A stretch of 64,000 bases of DNA. Source: Prorocentrum cordatum (taxonomy: Eukaryota; Sar; Dinophyceae; Prorocentrales; Prorocentraceae). Under the pieces are notes generated by a model. The model saw only the letters and a list, made by a program, of their open reading frames with translations, searched no databases and was not told where the DNA came from. Shown piece by piece: positions 9,471-21,170 of this stretch; the first letter of the stretch is position 1; every line of letters starts with the position of its first letter. The translations under genes were made by a program, and so were the position numbers. The DNA lies in contig CAUYUJ010000369.1 in assembly GCA_963575745.1 (NCBI GenBank), positions 1 to 64,000 on the forward strand, written 5' to 3'.

Positions 9471-12213
9471 CCCGGCAGAATATGGAGGTCCAGCTGGCCG
9501 TGGGGTTGCTGCCTGTCCTGGGACAGGGGAACCACCCGCGGCCGGGAAACATCCATCCTGCGCGCAGCTGACTGGCCTGGATCACCGCTAGATTAGCCTC
9601 CGCTCTGCTGTGGCAAGTGGCGACCGGGAGCCTGCGTACTTTCCCCCCCGCACGGCGTGCGTGGCGGGTCATGCGGGGCCTGGCAGCCCCGCGCATGATC
9701 CTGTCACGGAGAGGGAGGGGGTGGCACGTGCGGCAGGCGCTCTGCATGGGGGTCCACACAGCGGTTTCGCCCAGATTAGCGGGCCTCGGTGGGTCGTCAA
9801 GGTCGTTATCGCTGCCGTCGCTGTCGCTCTGCTGGTCGGTGTCAGGGGCAACGATGCCCTGCAGAATAAGCTGCGCCGCGTCGTTCGCACCCAGCGGGGC
9901 GCAGGTGAGGTTGACGCAGCACCTGCAGGAAATCTGGTGGGGGGCCTTGGTGAGGAGGGGTTGGTGGCCCCCTCTGCTGGTGATGGCCGTGGCCAGGAAC
10001 TCCGGGCGATCTGGGCCTCTGGCGGCGTTCCAGGCCAGCGCGGCGGCTGGGCACAAGTGCCATGCGTGATCGGTCGACGCCTCGCCAAGGCCGCACAGGG
10101 GGCACTGCCCGCACGGTCCTGGCCCGGAGGGAGCCCGCACACTTCCCTGCGTCAGTGCGTAGGCCTCCGCCTTGCTCCGCAGGGCGGCGGGCAGTGCGAG
10201 CGGGTCAAGGAGCTGCCGCGGTGCCGAGGTGCGTGGGCCAGGACCCAGGCATCTGGCGCACCAGGCCTCGCCTTCATCATTTTGTCCAGCGGTAATCCAG
10301 ACATGCTTGGCGGGGGTGCCGCAGGGGCACTGGCGCGGCCGTCGATCGGCCACCCCGCGTCGCCTAGCAGAGCCCGGTAGGCCATTGCGGAGGATCCGAA
10401 GGACGTGAGGCGCCTCGGTGAAGGACGAGCAGTGGCTGAGCAAGCTCCATTCTTCCCCGTCAGAGGGTTGCCACCTTCTCCTTTGACTGGTGTCTGCTAA
10501 CCAGTTGCTGACGTAGGGGCCGCGCATGTGTGCCCATGCTGCGGCGTAGACCACCCTCCCGAAGTATTTTCCCGACACCAGTGCCGGCTGCTCATCAAGG
10601 CGCATGAGCGTGCGCGCGGCTTTGCGCTCCGCGATGACCATGGATCTCGGCCTGGTGGCCTCAGGCTGCTGTGCTGCACCCGTCGCCCACTTGAGGAGCT
10701 TGTTCCAGCGGTTCCTAGCGCGCTTCCCGGCGGTGCCGGGGCCCCAGAAATCGCCCACGGCGCGCGCTCTGGCTGCGACAGCCCGAGCAGTAGCCACTGG
10801 GCACCGCGGTGCGCCGGGCACATGGTAGCGGATGCCTAAGCCGGCGAAGACGCAGTCGGGGATCCATGATGCGGCAGCAAGCCCGAACGCAACCCTTAGC
10901 TGCGCGCGGAGTGCGCGTTCTTGCACCACGTCGGGGGCGGCGCAATCGGCAGCGCATGGGACCAGGGAGACCAGGTAGGAGTTCCAAGCTGCGGCGGTCC
11001 AGGCGGGGGACATCTCAGCAAGGTGGAGGGCCATCGCCTGGTCTCGCATTTTTGGGAGGGGTCGCCCCCAAGTCCCCGTGATGAGGGCGTCAGCCTGCGC
11101 CTTGGTGAGCTGTCCTGCGGGGGAGACTGGTTCACCCTCCGCTGCTCGCGAAACCACCACTGCGCCATGGTAGGGCCACTTGTCCCGGACAGAGGATCCC
11201 CCGAAGGGGGCGTGGTCCATAAGATTGCGCCACCACTCGTGGCGGCCAGCGGGTACCAGGGCTGTTTTGAATGTGCAGTTGCACGGGCGTGCGGCCTGCA
11301 TGCCTCCAAGGCCTGGCGGTCTACGCCTCCGCTGAGGAGCGCCAGGACGAGTTCGACGGGGAGCCGCGTGATCAAGACGCGTTTCCCCATCAGTCCCAAA
11401 GTCGATAGGAACTTCGTCGAGGGCCTTCCTGAGTGCAGCTGAATCCGTGGCCCGTATCCCTCTGCATCGATGCGCCTCTACCAGTAGGCCGGCGGCGCGC
11501 GCCGCCCAGGGGAGGGCGATGGCTGCGCGCAGTGCCTGTTTTGTTGAGCTGAGCAGCGCAGCTAGGTCGCCCACGTACGCGGGGTCGTTGTCTGCAGTAA
11601 TGTCGGCCAGAGCGGAGATGAGGGGGCCGTACCCCATGCACCATTGGAGCGGGGAGGCGGCGCCACCCATCCCGACGGAGCGGAGGAGGTGGCGCTCCGG
11701 TCCCTGGCACTTGCCTTTGCAAGTCTGCACCCTCTGTCCTCCGATGAGGGAGTTCAGGGCGTGTAGAAGCCAGGCTGGTAGCTTCCATCTCTGGAGGAGG
11801 CTCCCCATCCACTGTAGGAAAGTCCTCTCGAAGGCTTTGTTCTGGTCGCAGAAGATGACTGCTGTGCTCGGGGCTTCTCCTGCGCTTGAGGCCGCTCTGT
11901 CGATGTATTGCGTTGCCGTTTCTGCACGCCTGCCAAGTAAGGCATGCCAGGCGGGCCCTGGGCCGTCCAGGGGGAGGGGCTCCTTCCCTAGGTGCGCGGT
12001 GACTCTGGTGAAATTGGGCCCGCATTGCCCACCTTTCTTGGCGGCCTGGTTAGGGCTAAGGAGGGGCCCCACTGCTGGTCCGATGCGGTCGGCGAGGGTG
12101 GATCCGCGGAGCCTCCTCCGGCACGACGGCAGCTGCAGCGGTCTCATGTCGTTGGGCGTCTCGGCGGCCGCCTTCTTCCCGATCCAAACTAGCAGGTCGA
12201 CTGATGGGCCCAA
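9471..12213 (-). pseudogene. Unit 1 reverse transcriptase with zinc knuckle
   Basis: A nearly continuous 999-codon frame holds a non-LTR-type RT. Motif A is FCDQNKAFER and the motif B region is GMGGAASPLQW. Motif C reads YVGD (about 11571-11582), where unit 2 has YVDD. Loss of a metal-binding Asp makes it catalytically dead. Downstream, CPLCGLGEASTDHAWHLCP fits the zinc knuckle found after many LINE RTs, followed by HQISCRCCVNL and an acidic linker toward RNase H. The N-terminal part (GPSVDLLVWIGKKAAAE) follows an in-frame TAG where unit 2 has Trp. Confidence 0.85.
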
Positions 12214-12996
12214 GACGGTTTCGAGGAAAGCGGGGTTGCGGTCTGCGGCGTACTAGGCCTGCGCTAGCAGGCAGGCCACGAACCTGGTTCCAGGGTGGTA
12301 GACCTCGCATGGCCCACCGCCAACGCCAGGGGCACTCCCGCTGGGGGCAAGGACAAGGGAGGCGATTCTCCCCCTGCGTGGTTGGGGTCTGTCTTGGACA
12401 TTAATGCCAGGGTGCTGCTGGAAGTAGTAGTCCAGGAGGCGCGTGGCAGTCCCGGGGAGGGGAGGCGCTGCGTGCCATATTGCGCTGCGGCTGCCCCATA
12501 GGATGCGGTCCATCTCCTCTGGTTTCTCGCGCCAGGTACCCGTGGCGTCGCGAACCCCGAGGACGGAGTGAGTTCCCCGGTAAATCTCTCTTCCTGTCCT
12601 GTAGTGCGCTGCCAGGGAGGTCCGCTCCGCGCCGGGGCCTCTCTGGACCGGCGTCAGTCTAGCTGCCCTTCTCTGCGCCGCCTCGGCATCCCACCTGCGA
12701 AGCCAGTAGGCGGCTGCCGCGGGTGTCAGGCCCCGCCAGCCCCACCCGTAGTCAAGCAGCCACGCCGCGAGGGCACCGACTGGACGTGTCGGTCCGTTTC
12801 TCTTGCTGGCTGCAGGAGGAGTCCTGGGGAGGCGTGGGCCTGGCTTCTTCTCTATTTGTCCACCAATCCTGGAGGGCGGCGGAGAGCGCGTGCCCCCCGA
12901 AGCGCAACAGGGCGGGCATGATGGGTGGGATGAGGTCAGCTGTGCAACTACCTTGCTCAGGCGGGCTGGGCGCGGGACGCGCGGCCTCGGCGCCAA
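12214..12996 (-). pseudogene. Unit 1 endonuclease-RT linker
   Basis: This frame joins the endonuclease to the RT. Conserved blocks shared with unit 2 are RPVG-x-LAA, RRAARLTP-x-QRGPG, HYRTGREI, LGVRD and GRIASLVL-x-PSGSAPGV. Here the position after LAA is TGG, giving uninterrupted reading, whereas unit 2 has TAG. At the other end this copy has TAG after LLAQA where unit 2 has TGG. The two copies thus complement each other's nonsense codons and show that the ancestral EN-RT was one polypeptide. Confidence 0.75.
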
Positions 12997-13969
12997 TGTC
13001 GCCGTCGTTTTTGTCGGTGTGCCTGTCAGGGACGCCTCCGGGCATTGCGGGCCTGACCCAGTCGACTGGCTGGATAAGTCCGGTCAGATTGACGGGTGGA
13101 ACTCCGAAGACCAGCTACAGATGCGTGAAAACCTGCCTGCCTGAGGTCAGCGTGGGCAGCGGTGGTGAGGTTCCTGAGGTCCCCCGCCTTCATGGCGCAG
13201 TCTCTTCGGGCCCTGTGGGCCTCTTCGGGCTGCAGATATGGCGTGGTCCGACAAGGTGGGCTTCCATGCTTTGTGCACATTGTAGGCGCAGACCTGGTGC
13301 ACCGGGCAGGCAAGCACGTCGATTTGCGACTCGTTTTCCTTGTCGATTCTGGCGGGGCCTGCCGCGTGCACCGCCGTGGACCCGGCGCTGCCCAGGACGT
13401 CACGTAGCGTTGCGACCGTCTCTACTTCTCCGTCTCGTGGATCGTCGAGTTGGAGGTTGACGTCGCCACCCCAGTAGGTGTCGAGGTTGTCCCAACGCTC
13501 GACGGCGCTGGCGATTTCGGCCAGGGCCTCGTCCTTTCGAGACGGAGGGAGGTAGATAGAGACGACCCGGAACTTGTGGTCGCCTTGAAGCGCGGCGGCG
13601 GAGATGGCGCATCCAGGGACGATTTCTTTTTGGTCGAGGAGGGCGACGCCGTGGGGGAGCAAGATGCAGACTCCCCCGGCGAGGCCCCCCGCCGGCCAAC
13701 GGTAGCCCAGGGAAGAGGCGAGGGTGCGGGCGGGGAACATGGTTCTCCATGCCTCTGCCTCGTGCTCGGACCACTGCGTTTATTGCATCAGGGCTATGCG
13801 GCTGTTCATGGTCAACTGCGTCAAGACAGCGTGCTTGATCTGATTCTTGGCGGCTGTGGAGCTTCGATAGGTACCTAACGTTCCAGCTGGCGAGTCTGGG
13901 AAGACCATTGGCTGGGCTTGTCTCGAGGACCAGTATTATGTCATGTAGGGTGTATTCGCCTCTGCTCAA
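12997..13969 (-). pseudogene. Unit 1 EEP (APE-like) endonuclease, frameshifted
   Basis: Pieces in at least two frames match the unit 2 endonuclease. ASWNVRYLS with the conserved Asn lies near 13880. GGVCILLPHG, SIYLPPSRK, YWGGDVNLQLDDPRDGE and ESQIDVLACP then LSDHAI lie between 13740 and 13150. The family nicks target DNA to prime reverse transcription. Frame changes near 13.75 kb and 13.1 kb break it. Directly upstream, unit 2 has ~4.5 kb including the methyltransferase that is absent here. Confidence 0.75.
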
Positions 13970-15068
13970 GGACCAGTCTGGTCTGCATGCTCCTCGCGAG
14001 GTCGTGGATGCTCTGTTCTCTTACGCAGGCCAGGAATCTCCCGAGCATGCCACGGGCAACCAGGACCGCGTCGTCTTCAGCTCTTACTTGCTGTTCGTCG
14101 GCGTCCGATGCTGCGCGGTTCCTGCGCACGAGTACCTCCGCAAGGTTGGGAAAGGTTCTGGGACGGGCTGGCCCCGGCAGGGGCCCCACTGCAGCCCTCC
14201 TTCTGGGTGGGAGGGAGGGGCTGGTAGCCTGGCTGGTGTCGATTCCCAGGTCGGCTGGCGTGAGCGTGGACGCCGGGGTGGCATCGACCTTGGCCAGATG
14301 CACAGGGCCGTGCACCAGCTGCAGGTTCACGCGGGCTCGAGGGCGGTCTGCTCCTCGATTTGCCGCTCTCAGGTCCGCGTCGGCCGGAAGGGCGATTGTG
14401 ACCCACGCGGGGCTCGAGGTGCACAGAAATCCGCTCTCGCCGCTCGTCGTCATGCCCACCGCTCCGCCCGCGGCAATGGCGGCAGTGAGGTGCTCTCCTG
14501 GGTGGAGGATGGCGTGGAAGTTCCGTGGGCCCTCCTGGTCTCCGGTTGGTCCCCTGCGGGCCCTCGGGGCGCAATTGCTCATGGCCGCCTCGACGTCGCG
14601 GAACCTGTGCTCGCTGAGGAGTGGGGGTGGGGCCATCTCGTTGGCCGGGAAATCTCCGCGTTCTATTCCGGCCGGGAGCGGCCACACTCTGGTGTGCAGC
14701 TGCGCCCCTGGGGAGCCTACCGCCGCGGAGAACATCCCTAGTGCGCCGTGGTTTTGCATCCAGGGGTCCGGGCGCATGTGCCGAGTCTGCGTCGTTCCTA
14801 TCTGCACGCCGTGTCGGTCGTGGGATGTGATCTCGAGAAGCTGTGGCTGGACTGCCCTTCTTGGGGCCTGCCGTGCAGCTGCCTAGGCGAGGGCATCACC
14901 GCGCTCCTGGTGGTCGCGAGACGCCCCTCCGTCACGCCTCATCTGCTCTCTCGAGGGGGTGGCTGGGAATATACGCATGACTTGTGGCCCGACTGCAATG
15001 CAGCTCGCCACGAAGAAAGTTGCCGCCATGGCGTCGGATGCTGTCAGCCGAATGCGCACCTGAGTCAT
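13941..15068 (-). pseudogene. Unit 1 remnant of the ~1030-residue mid protein
   Basis: Two frames (15068-14883 and 14807-13941) match the N-terminal 40% of the unit 2 mid protein. The start MTQVRIRL is conserved exactly. Later landmarks are RNMRP/RHMRPD, AAVGS, LWPLP, LQPGE/LHPGE, AAGGAV, SGE-GFL, TWVTI/AWVTI, ADAD-RAA-RGADRP and LAEVLV. The protein breaks off at about 13941, where sequence corresponding to the endonuclease begins almost at once. In this copy the upstream RING protein reads straight into MTQVRIRL without the stop codon seen in unit 2. Confidence 0.65.
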
Positions 15069-15204
15069 GTGTCTGTAGTCTCCGGAGTCGGGGAACCATG
15101 CGAAAACTGCGGAAACCTGCTCTGCGGCCCCCGAGCCGACGGTGGCTTCTATGGCGTATATGACGTCCTGGTGTCTGGATTGCCCGAGGTCCGCTAGGTT
15201 CCAC

Positions 15205-16767
15205 CTAAGGTGGAATCCCTCCTCCGCGTCGGCCAGTCTGGCGCACGAAGGGCCTCCGTTCCAGCCCCCTTCCAGGAGGACCCTTCTGGGGCTGAGGGCT
15301 GGGCTGCCGCGGCCGTTCCCGAATATCCCGGGCAGCTCTTCCCCGAGGCGCCTTAGGATGGGGGCTGCTATTCTCTCCGGGGCCTTCAGTAAGAGCAGCC
15401 CCCTTCAACATAAGCAAATCCTGTATCCGAAGGCAGCTGCGGCCTCTGAGGCGATGGAATGGGCCAGGCAAGCGGCTGCGTTCAGCACTGGGACGTGCAC
15501 CGAGACTGAAGCCTCTTTGGACCTCCATGCGCATGCGTTGTTGTTCGCGATGAGCGTCTGTTGCGACGCGACCTGCAATTGCTCCAGGGGGAGGTCGTGG
15601 TCGGTTTGACTGTCGGTCGGTCTGGCGGGGCGGCACCGCACCACGTGGTGGTAGACCGGTTCCAGTCCTGGTTGCAGCAGCATCTCATCGTTCGGGCGGC
15701 GATCTTGGTGGCGGCCCAGTCTGCTCCTCCCGCGCCCGGCCCGGCAGCTTCCAGGTCCCGCTGCCACCCGGTGATCTGCGCTACTATCATGTCATTGCAT
15801 CGCTCCGGCGCCAGGATGTGCAGGGCGTCGCTGGTGTCCGCGCTGTCACCGCCCCAGTGTACCACTATGGAGGGGGGATATGTGTCCTTATGGGGCTGCC
15901 TGCTATGGAGAACTGCGCCGCTATCAGCTGCTGGAGAGGGGGTGTCATCCTGCTTGTTCGGATCGGGTTGCCGATGGGCACCAGGTGTGCGATTTGACTC
16001 GCGGCCCAAAAACCCACTGAGAGTTGGCCAAGGCTGCGAGCTCTACGGGGCCTGGGCCCCCTGGGGCTGGGACGCCCTGCGCCGCTAAGGCCAGGATCCC
16101 GCAAGGTCCTCCAACTGAGCTGGCGGCCGCCAGCGCTGCTTGAATCTGGGGTGCCTGGGCGTCGGCTAGGGATTGTCTGTCGTTCGCACGCCGTGTCCAT
16201 CTTCGAGCGCACCAGCCCCCTGATTTGTTCGTATGCGCCAGGGCCAGCCATGGCCATGGCGGTTCCGGCGCTGTCTGCCTCTCTGTTCTCAATCAGGGAC
16301 TTCCGCGCGAAGACAAGCTCGGCCCCCAACTCCCTGACTGCTCCCATGAGAAAGGAGACTGGGAAGGGTGGCGGCCCTCTTCGCTGGTTCTCCTCGTCTG
16401 GCGGGAATCTGGCCAGCAGTAGCGCCCACCTCGCGTGGGTGATTAGGGGGATCTCGCGCATCCTCTCCTGCCGGGATGGGGGAATAGGCGTTCTGCGGCC
16501 GCTGTCCTCTGCTCTGGCGGCGTCAGCGACATCGTCCTCGCGTGTGGGGCTGCTCGCTGCGCCTGCTTGGTCGACTTCCATGTTGGGTTCTGGACTGGTG
16601 GGAGGTCTTTGCAGAGCCACGAGTTCGTGTATCCTTCGCATATCCTGTACAGTCACGCATGTGTCTGGCCTTCTGATGGTGACCTGGTCCGCCCGCATGC
16701 AGTCTAGTTCCGTGGCCAGGGCGCGCGCGGCGTCTGAAAGTTCGCGATGCATGAGCGGAGGGGGCAA
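15205..16767 (-). pseudogene. Unit 1 remnant of the RING protein body
   Basis: Frames at 16767-15865, 15767-15405 and 15636-15205 align with residues ~120-640 of the unit 2 RING protein. Shared blocks are the ADQ-TIRRP-x-x-Y/C-VT segment, MRRIHE, RWALLL-R/G, PVSLL/PVSFL, GVPxPGGPGP then ELA, HLVPIG, PPS then V-WGG, DALHIL and CLAHSIAS. Several frameshifts separate them. No enzymatic motif is recognised beyond the RING upstream. Confidence 0.6.
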
Positions 16768-17212
16768 GGGGGCGACGAGCCCGCCTCCTAACTGCAGGTT
16801 TCCAGGGCGCTCGCTGAGGGGGGGCTCCAGGGAGAGTGGCTGCGATGCTGCCTCTGTCGTTAGCTCTGCAGTGAGGGCAACGGATGGGCATAGAGTTCCC
16901 CCCTTCCCTGAATAGCTGCGGCTGGCTCTGCCTCTACTGCTCTATGCAGTGCTTGTGGAACCTGTGCCCACAGAGTACTACTACCTCCACCGCGCCGCTT
17001 AGATCCCCACTGCAAATGGAGCAGACTTGCGGGCCGTCTCTGGCGCCCCACGTCGGCGTGGGCTCGGGCGCGCCGGCTCTCATGGCCCGCTCGGCGTCTC
17101 CAGGGGGTTCTGCGACGTTAACAATAGAGGCACCCAAGCTCTCGATGAGGAAGCGGGTCGTGGACGAAGCCTCTTCTTCCGTCTGACAGGCCCCGAGGCC
17201 AGCGCTTCGCAA
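16768..17212 (-). pseudogene. Unit 1 RING-H2 finger, frameshifted
   Basis: The 92-codon frame begins with TTRFLIESLG, matching the end of the unit 2 linker ORF, then reads directly into VCSICSG...LCGHRFHKHC, the first six ligands of a C3H2C3 RING. It stops at 16934. The last pair, CPHCRANDRGS, lies in another frame at about 16880. In unit 2 the same finger is intact. RING-H2 proteins are usually E3 ubiquitin ligases; with the split finger this copy is dead. Confidence 0.75.
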
Positions 17213-17316
17213 GAAGAGTCGAACCTGCTCGTTCCCAAAGGGGGTGTATGGGCTGGGGATTTGCCGCTTAGGATGTCTCTGATATCGTTGAGTGCGTGGA
17301 TGCCGGCGAGTCCCAC

Positions 17317-18600
17317 CAGCCCTTTGGGCGTGAGTGGTTTAGAGAGCCCGCTCTGTCCTCAACCCCCCTTCTTCCCCTTCGGGGAGGGGTTTACCCCTCC
17401 CCCTACCCCCTCCCCCTGGGCCTGGAGAGGGACCCCCGCGGGTGGTCAGAGGGGTCTTTTTCGACTCCTGGGAGGGCCAAAAAACGACGACCCTCACGAG
17501 GATTCTGGCCCCGACGGGGGGGGGGAGTTTGGCCCCTCTGCTCGTCTTTGAAGCAGAAATCATTGATTTTACTACGGTTTTGGCCCCATTTTGGCGTCCT
17601 GAGGGGGCCGCGCTCATCTTCCCTCATCGCAAAATCATTGATTTTACGAAAGTTTTGGGCTCAAATTGTTCTTTTCAGGGGGCAGCTCTCCTTTACGCTT
17701 CTGAGGAGGTCGCAAGGGGCCCCAAGATGGCCCCAAGAGGCCCCCAGGAAGCTCCCAAGAGGCCTCCAGAGGCCCCCCAGAGGCCCCCAAGCGGTTCCAA
17801 GAGGCCCCCAAGAGCCTCCCCAGAGGCTCCCAAGAGGCCTCAAGAGGGCCCAAGAGGCCCCCAAGAGGCCCCCCACAGGCCCCCAAGAGGCCCCCAAGAG
17901 GCCCCAAGAGGCTCCAAGACGCCCCCAAGAGACCCCACGAGGAGCCCGAACGACTCACACCAGGACGAGGGGCCCGAACGACTCACACCACGAAGAGCCC
18001 GAACGACTGCTACTGCTACTGAGGCCCCCAGGAGGCTCCCAAGAGGACTATTGTCGCATACAATCACAACGCCCTGAAAGTGACACCTGCCACCCTCCTC
18101 GGAAGACTGGAATTGCCAGCGCAGATTTGTGGAATATCTCTTCGGACGCCGACGAAGTCGGACCAAACGCCTGCCCTGATAGAATCAGATCAATGCCAGA
18201 CAAACCAGAAGGCGACGCCGCATCCGAACGTTGCGTCGATCCATGGGCCACGGCGCTCTCCTCGGCGCGTCGGGGGGCAGAGTCCTCAGGACGAACCTCC
18301 GATATGCTTTCCCGCAACAAGCAGGAAGAAGGGCCCGAACGACTCACAGCAGGACGAGAAATCCCAAACGACTCAAATCACGAGGAGCGCTTTCTCTCCC
18401 TCCTCCGCCTCGCCCTTCCCCCGCCCCCCCCCCCCCCCACCACCACCACAAGGAGGATGTGCAAGGAGGCGGGAGGAAGGAGGAACAGGGGAGATATGCG
18501 GGGCCAAGCGGACACACGCCTGAAAAACACGACTGTCGGCATGCTTCGCGAGAGTTGCTGCTGCGAGATGGGCTGGTGGGGATACGCGAAGCGTAAAGAA
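17317..18600. mobile_element. Low-complexity insertion inside unit 1
   Basis: Unit 1 homology to the unit 2 linker ORF stops at about 18600, after RGIDVRPCEVLARWMQ (compare RAVDSRPYDVLYRWM), and resumes near 17316. The 1.3 kb between is unrelated. It contains a C-rich start, two copies of AAATCATTGATTTTAC, a CCAAGAGGCC minisatellite, repeated CCCGAACGACTCACA segments, a poly(C) run at about 18421-18440 and, at one end (18573-18594), CTGGTGGGGATAC followed by GCGAAGCGT. The same end sequence flanks unit 2 at 57810, and related minisatellite sits at 58.24-58.74 kb. I see no transposase or RT in it, so it is probably non-autonomous. Confidence 0.65.
17700..17955. repeat. CCAAGAGGCC minisatellite
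   Basis: An imperfect 9-12-bp unit (AGGCCCCCAAG and variants) repeats about 20 times. Translated on either strand it gives Pro/Arg/Glu- or Leu/Gly/Ser/Trp-rich shadow ORFs that I do not accept as genes. Confidence 0.8.
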
Positions 18601-20073
18601 TTGCATCCATCTGGCGAGGACTTCGCAGGGCCTGACGTCGATGCCTCGGACGTGCAACACTGGTCTCAGGAGGGGGATGTAGTGGGGTGCGAGGCATAAC
18701 CAGATGACGCAGCTGCGGCTGCCCCTCCCTTAGTAGGCCCTCTGCCGCAAGCTGGCGTCGGCTCCGCTTATGGAGCTCTGGTCGATGCTGTTAGGTCGCC
18801 TCGCCCTGCCACTGGCCTCTTCATCTCTCTGCGTCGCGCCCAGGGCTCGGATTACTGCCTCCAGGGTGTCCCCTCTGTGCCCCGCGGCGGCGGGGAGCCT
18901 TGTCCCGCTGTCGGCCTCATCGCCTAGCATTTGTCGGATGTCGATGTGCCAGGGCGTCGTCCTGCTCTGAGTGTTGCTGTCCGCCTCCGGTGGCGTTTGG
19001 GGCCTCCTTCCGGCGCTCCCTCGCCCGTCGTTCTCTCGAGCGTTGTCTCGAGTGTTTGCCCTAGCCGCTCGGACTCTTTCTCCACTCTCTACCGCTCCTC
19101 TGTCGCCCGACATAATGCTTTCTTGTAGCTGGCCCAGGGGGCCCAGCCAGTCCATCACCCGTTCTTGCAGTTCTGGGTGGATATACCCTCCCGGAAGCGG
19201 GGCTTCAACCTCCCTCTGAGTGAGACGCGCGATGGCTGCCGCATCCCTGGCGAGGTGGGCATGGGCGTCCTGGAAAGATATTCCCCGTGCGCGCCAGCGC
19301 CCGGCTGCGTGTTCTATCGAGCGGGATGGTACTTCAGCGGCTCTGACGACTTCTCAGAGCACGCCCCTCTCCCTTTCTGCGGACGGTTCCCAGATGAAGG
19401 GGGCGAGAATTCTACTCCATGTCACGTTGCTCGGTACTGCGTCGTTGGCGACCTGGGATCGTATCTCCAGGATCTCCTGCAGGAGTCGGATGGCGCTGTT
19501 TCTTCTCTCAGGCGAGAGCTGCGCGCCGAAGTTGGGCCAACGCTCGTCGATGGACCGGTTATCCGACCCCACTGGAGCGTCGCCCAGTTGCCTGCGCGCG
19601 ACGCGCGGCACCGGAAGCCCCCTCCCGTGCGAGCGGGTTCGGAGGGTCATTGCTAGTCGCACTGCTGCACCGCAAAGGCTGTTCGGCGAGAGGTGGTCCG
19701 CTATGAGCCCCCCTTCTCGCCCAGCGTTCGCGACAATGGCTGCGCATGCTACGTCGACCGCGTCCGAGTCGACGCCGCGTGCGTCGGGCGGGCGCTCATC
19801 TGGGGTAATGTCTATTACGCCCAGGACCTGATCCAGGAAGCCCCCTCCTATTTCGGCCCGAAGCCAATCGGCATCCTCCGCGGGAATGGTCCTGAGGCTC
19901 ATTTGGAACCTTGCTCTCAGGCCATCCGCGTTGATGTCGACCCCCGCAGGTTCGAGGAAGCGCGCCAGCACTGCAACGCGGGGCGTCTGAGCGAGGCATC
20001 CGGGACCCAGTCCCGAAGCTGCCGTTTCACCGTAGTCTCCAGGATGCGGTCTCGGCCCAGTCGCGCGGCGCAC
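18600..20073 (-). pseudogene. Unit 1 remnant of the linker ORF
   Basis: Frames 20073-19354 and 19158-18600 match the unit 2 region 53435-52000. Shared blocks are WL-A-IG...LD, WSRILAPF-W, LQ-(S/A)I-SGDR-AVE-G-R-RA, T-PWH-DIRQ-L, LD/LEAVIR-L and ARQRDEE/TQRDEE. At about 18600 the homology is cut by the insertion. The function is unknown; the protein is hydrophilic, Arg/Ala-rich and without recognisable motifs. Confidence 0.6.
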
Positions 20074-21170
20074 CGCAGAGCCTAGTTAGTGCCCCCTCAG
20101 TGGCTCTGAGCGTTGGTTCGTCGCCGAGGCTCTCATCTGCCCTGTCTGCCGACGCGTGACACAGGTCATTCGGGCTGTCCGTCATGCGGCGCCATGCAGC
20201 CGGAGCTCGGCGACAAGCCAGGAGGGAATGTAGCTGGTCGTCTCTGGCAGGAGGTGCGACGGGCATACGCGGCTGGCAATGGGCGCCTACCTGGCCCCTA
20301 CCCTGGCCAATTGGAACGAAAGCTGCGGTCCGAGTGCGTCGAGGGGGTGTCCCGGAGCCATGAAAGTGTCGACATGAATCCCGTCGACCGCTGGGCACCA
20401 GGGCGCGGCTAGCCTGCGGCACACGATGCACATGGGCCCCCCGGGGCCCCGTACGAGCCACGAGCCGCAGTAGCCGCACCTCGAGGAGGGATGGAAGAAA
20501 TCCCCGAACATTGTTCTGCGGGATGTGGTGTTCAGAGGCCAGGGTTCATCTGGCGCCTCACTGCCTTGCACCACTCCTGGCATGCCCGGGATGTGCGCCC
20601 CCGCGCCCGGCATGGCTGGCGTAGCCCATCCAAGGGGCCCCGTGCCGCACTGCCCTTCCGATAGGACGTCGTCGCCTGAGTCGATCCAGGTCCCTCTGTC
20701 TCTGGCCCATTGTTTAACCTCGCTCTGGCCCGGGAAGTGGACCCTGTTCTTTCGGAGCTCGTGGACGAGGTAGCGGCAGATTTTGAATGCGCGGTCGAGG
20801 TCTGGAGTCATGCCCCGCCTGTCTGGGACGGCGTCGCGTCTCCATCTTGCGGGCGCGAGGATGGCGCTCGGGGGGAGGTCGTCCGCGGTGTCTGCCAGGC
20901 CGATGTCCGCAAGGTGCGCTGCGCATTGTGGCGCGTCGTTTTCCAAGTGCGCCGCAAACACCTCGGCGTCAGCAGGGTTCTCGCAGTCGAGCCTTTCGGC
21001 CTCGATGGCGGGGTCCTGCGTGATACTGGCGTAGCGGAAGGCCAGGACCTGGACTGGGCCCGGCCCTGCCCCACCTAGTCTGGCTTCGCGGTCGGCCCCG
21101 GTCATGGACCAGACTAACCATGATAGGTCGAGCTGCGCCAACGTAGGTCCCAGGGCGTAGAATTAGCGGT
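20074..21170 (-). pseudogene. Unit 1 zinc ribbon protein
   Basis: A 284-codon frame (21141-20287, opening further upstream without an ATG) starts PTLAQLDLSWLVW, matching PTLAILDLSWLVW of unit 2. It continues with DRE-RLGGA, VLAFRYAS, RVHFPG and a zinc ribbon CGYCGSW...CIVCRRLA. An in-frame TAG follows LARVGAR, after which homology (SWLVAEL) continues. A small nucleic-acid or protein-binding role for the ribbon is plausible but unproven. Confidence 0.6.
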
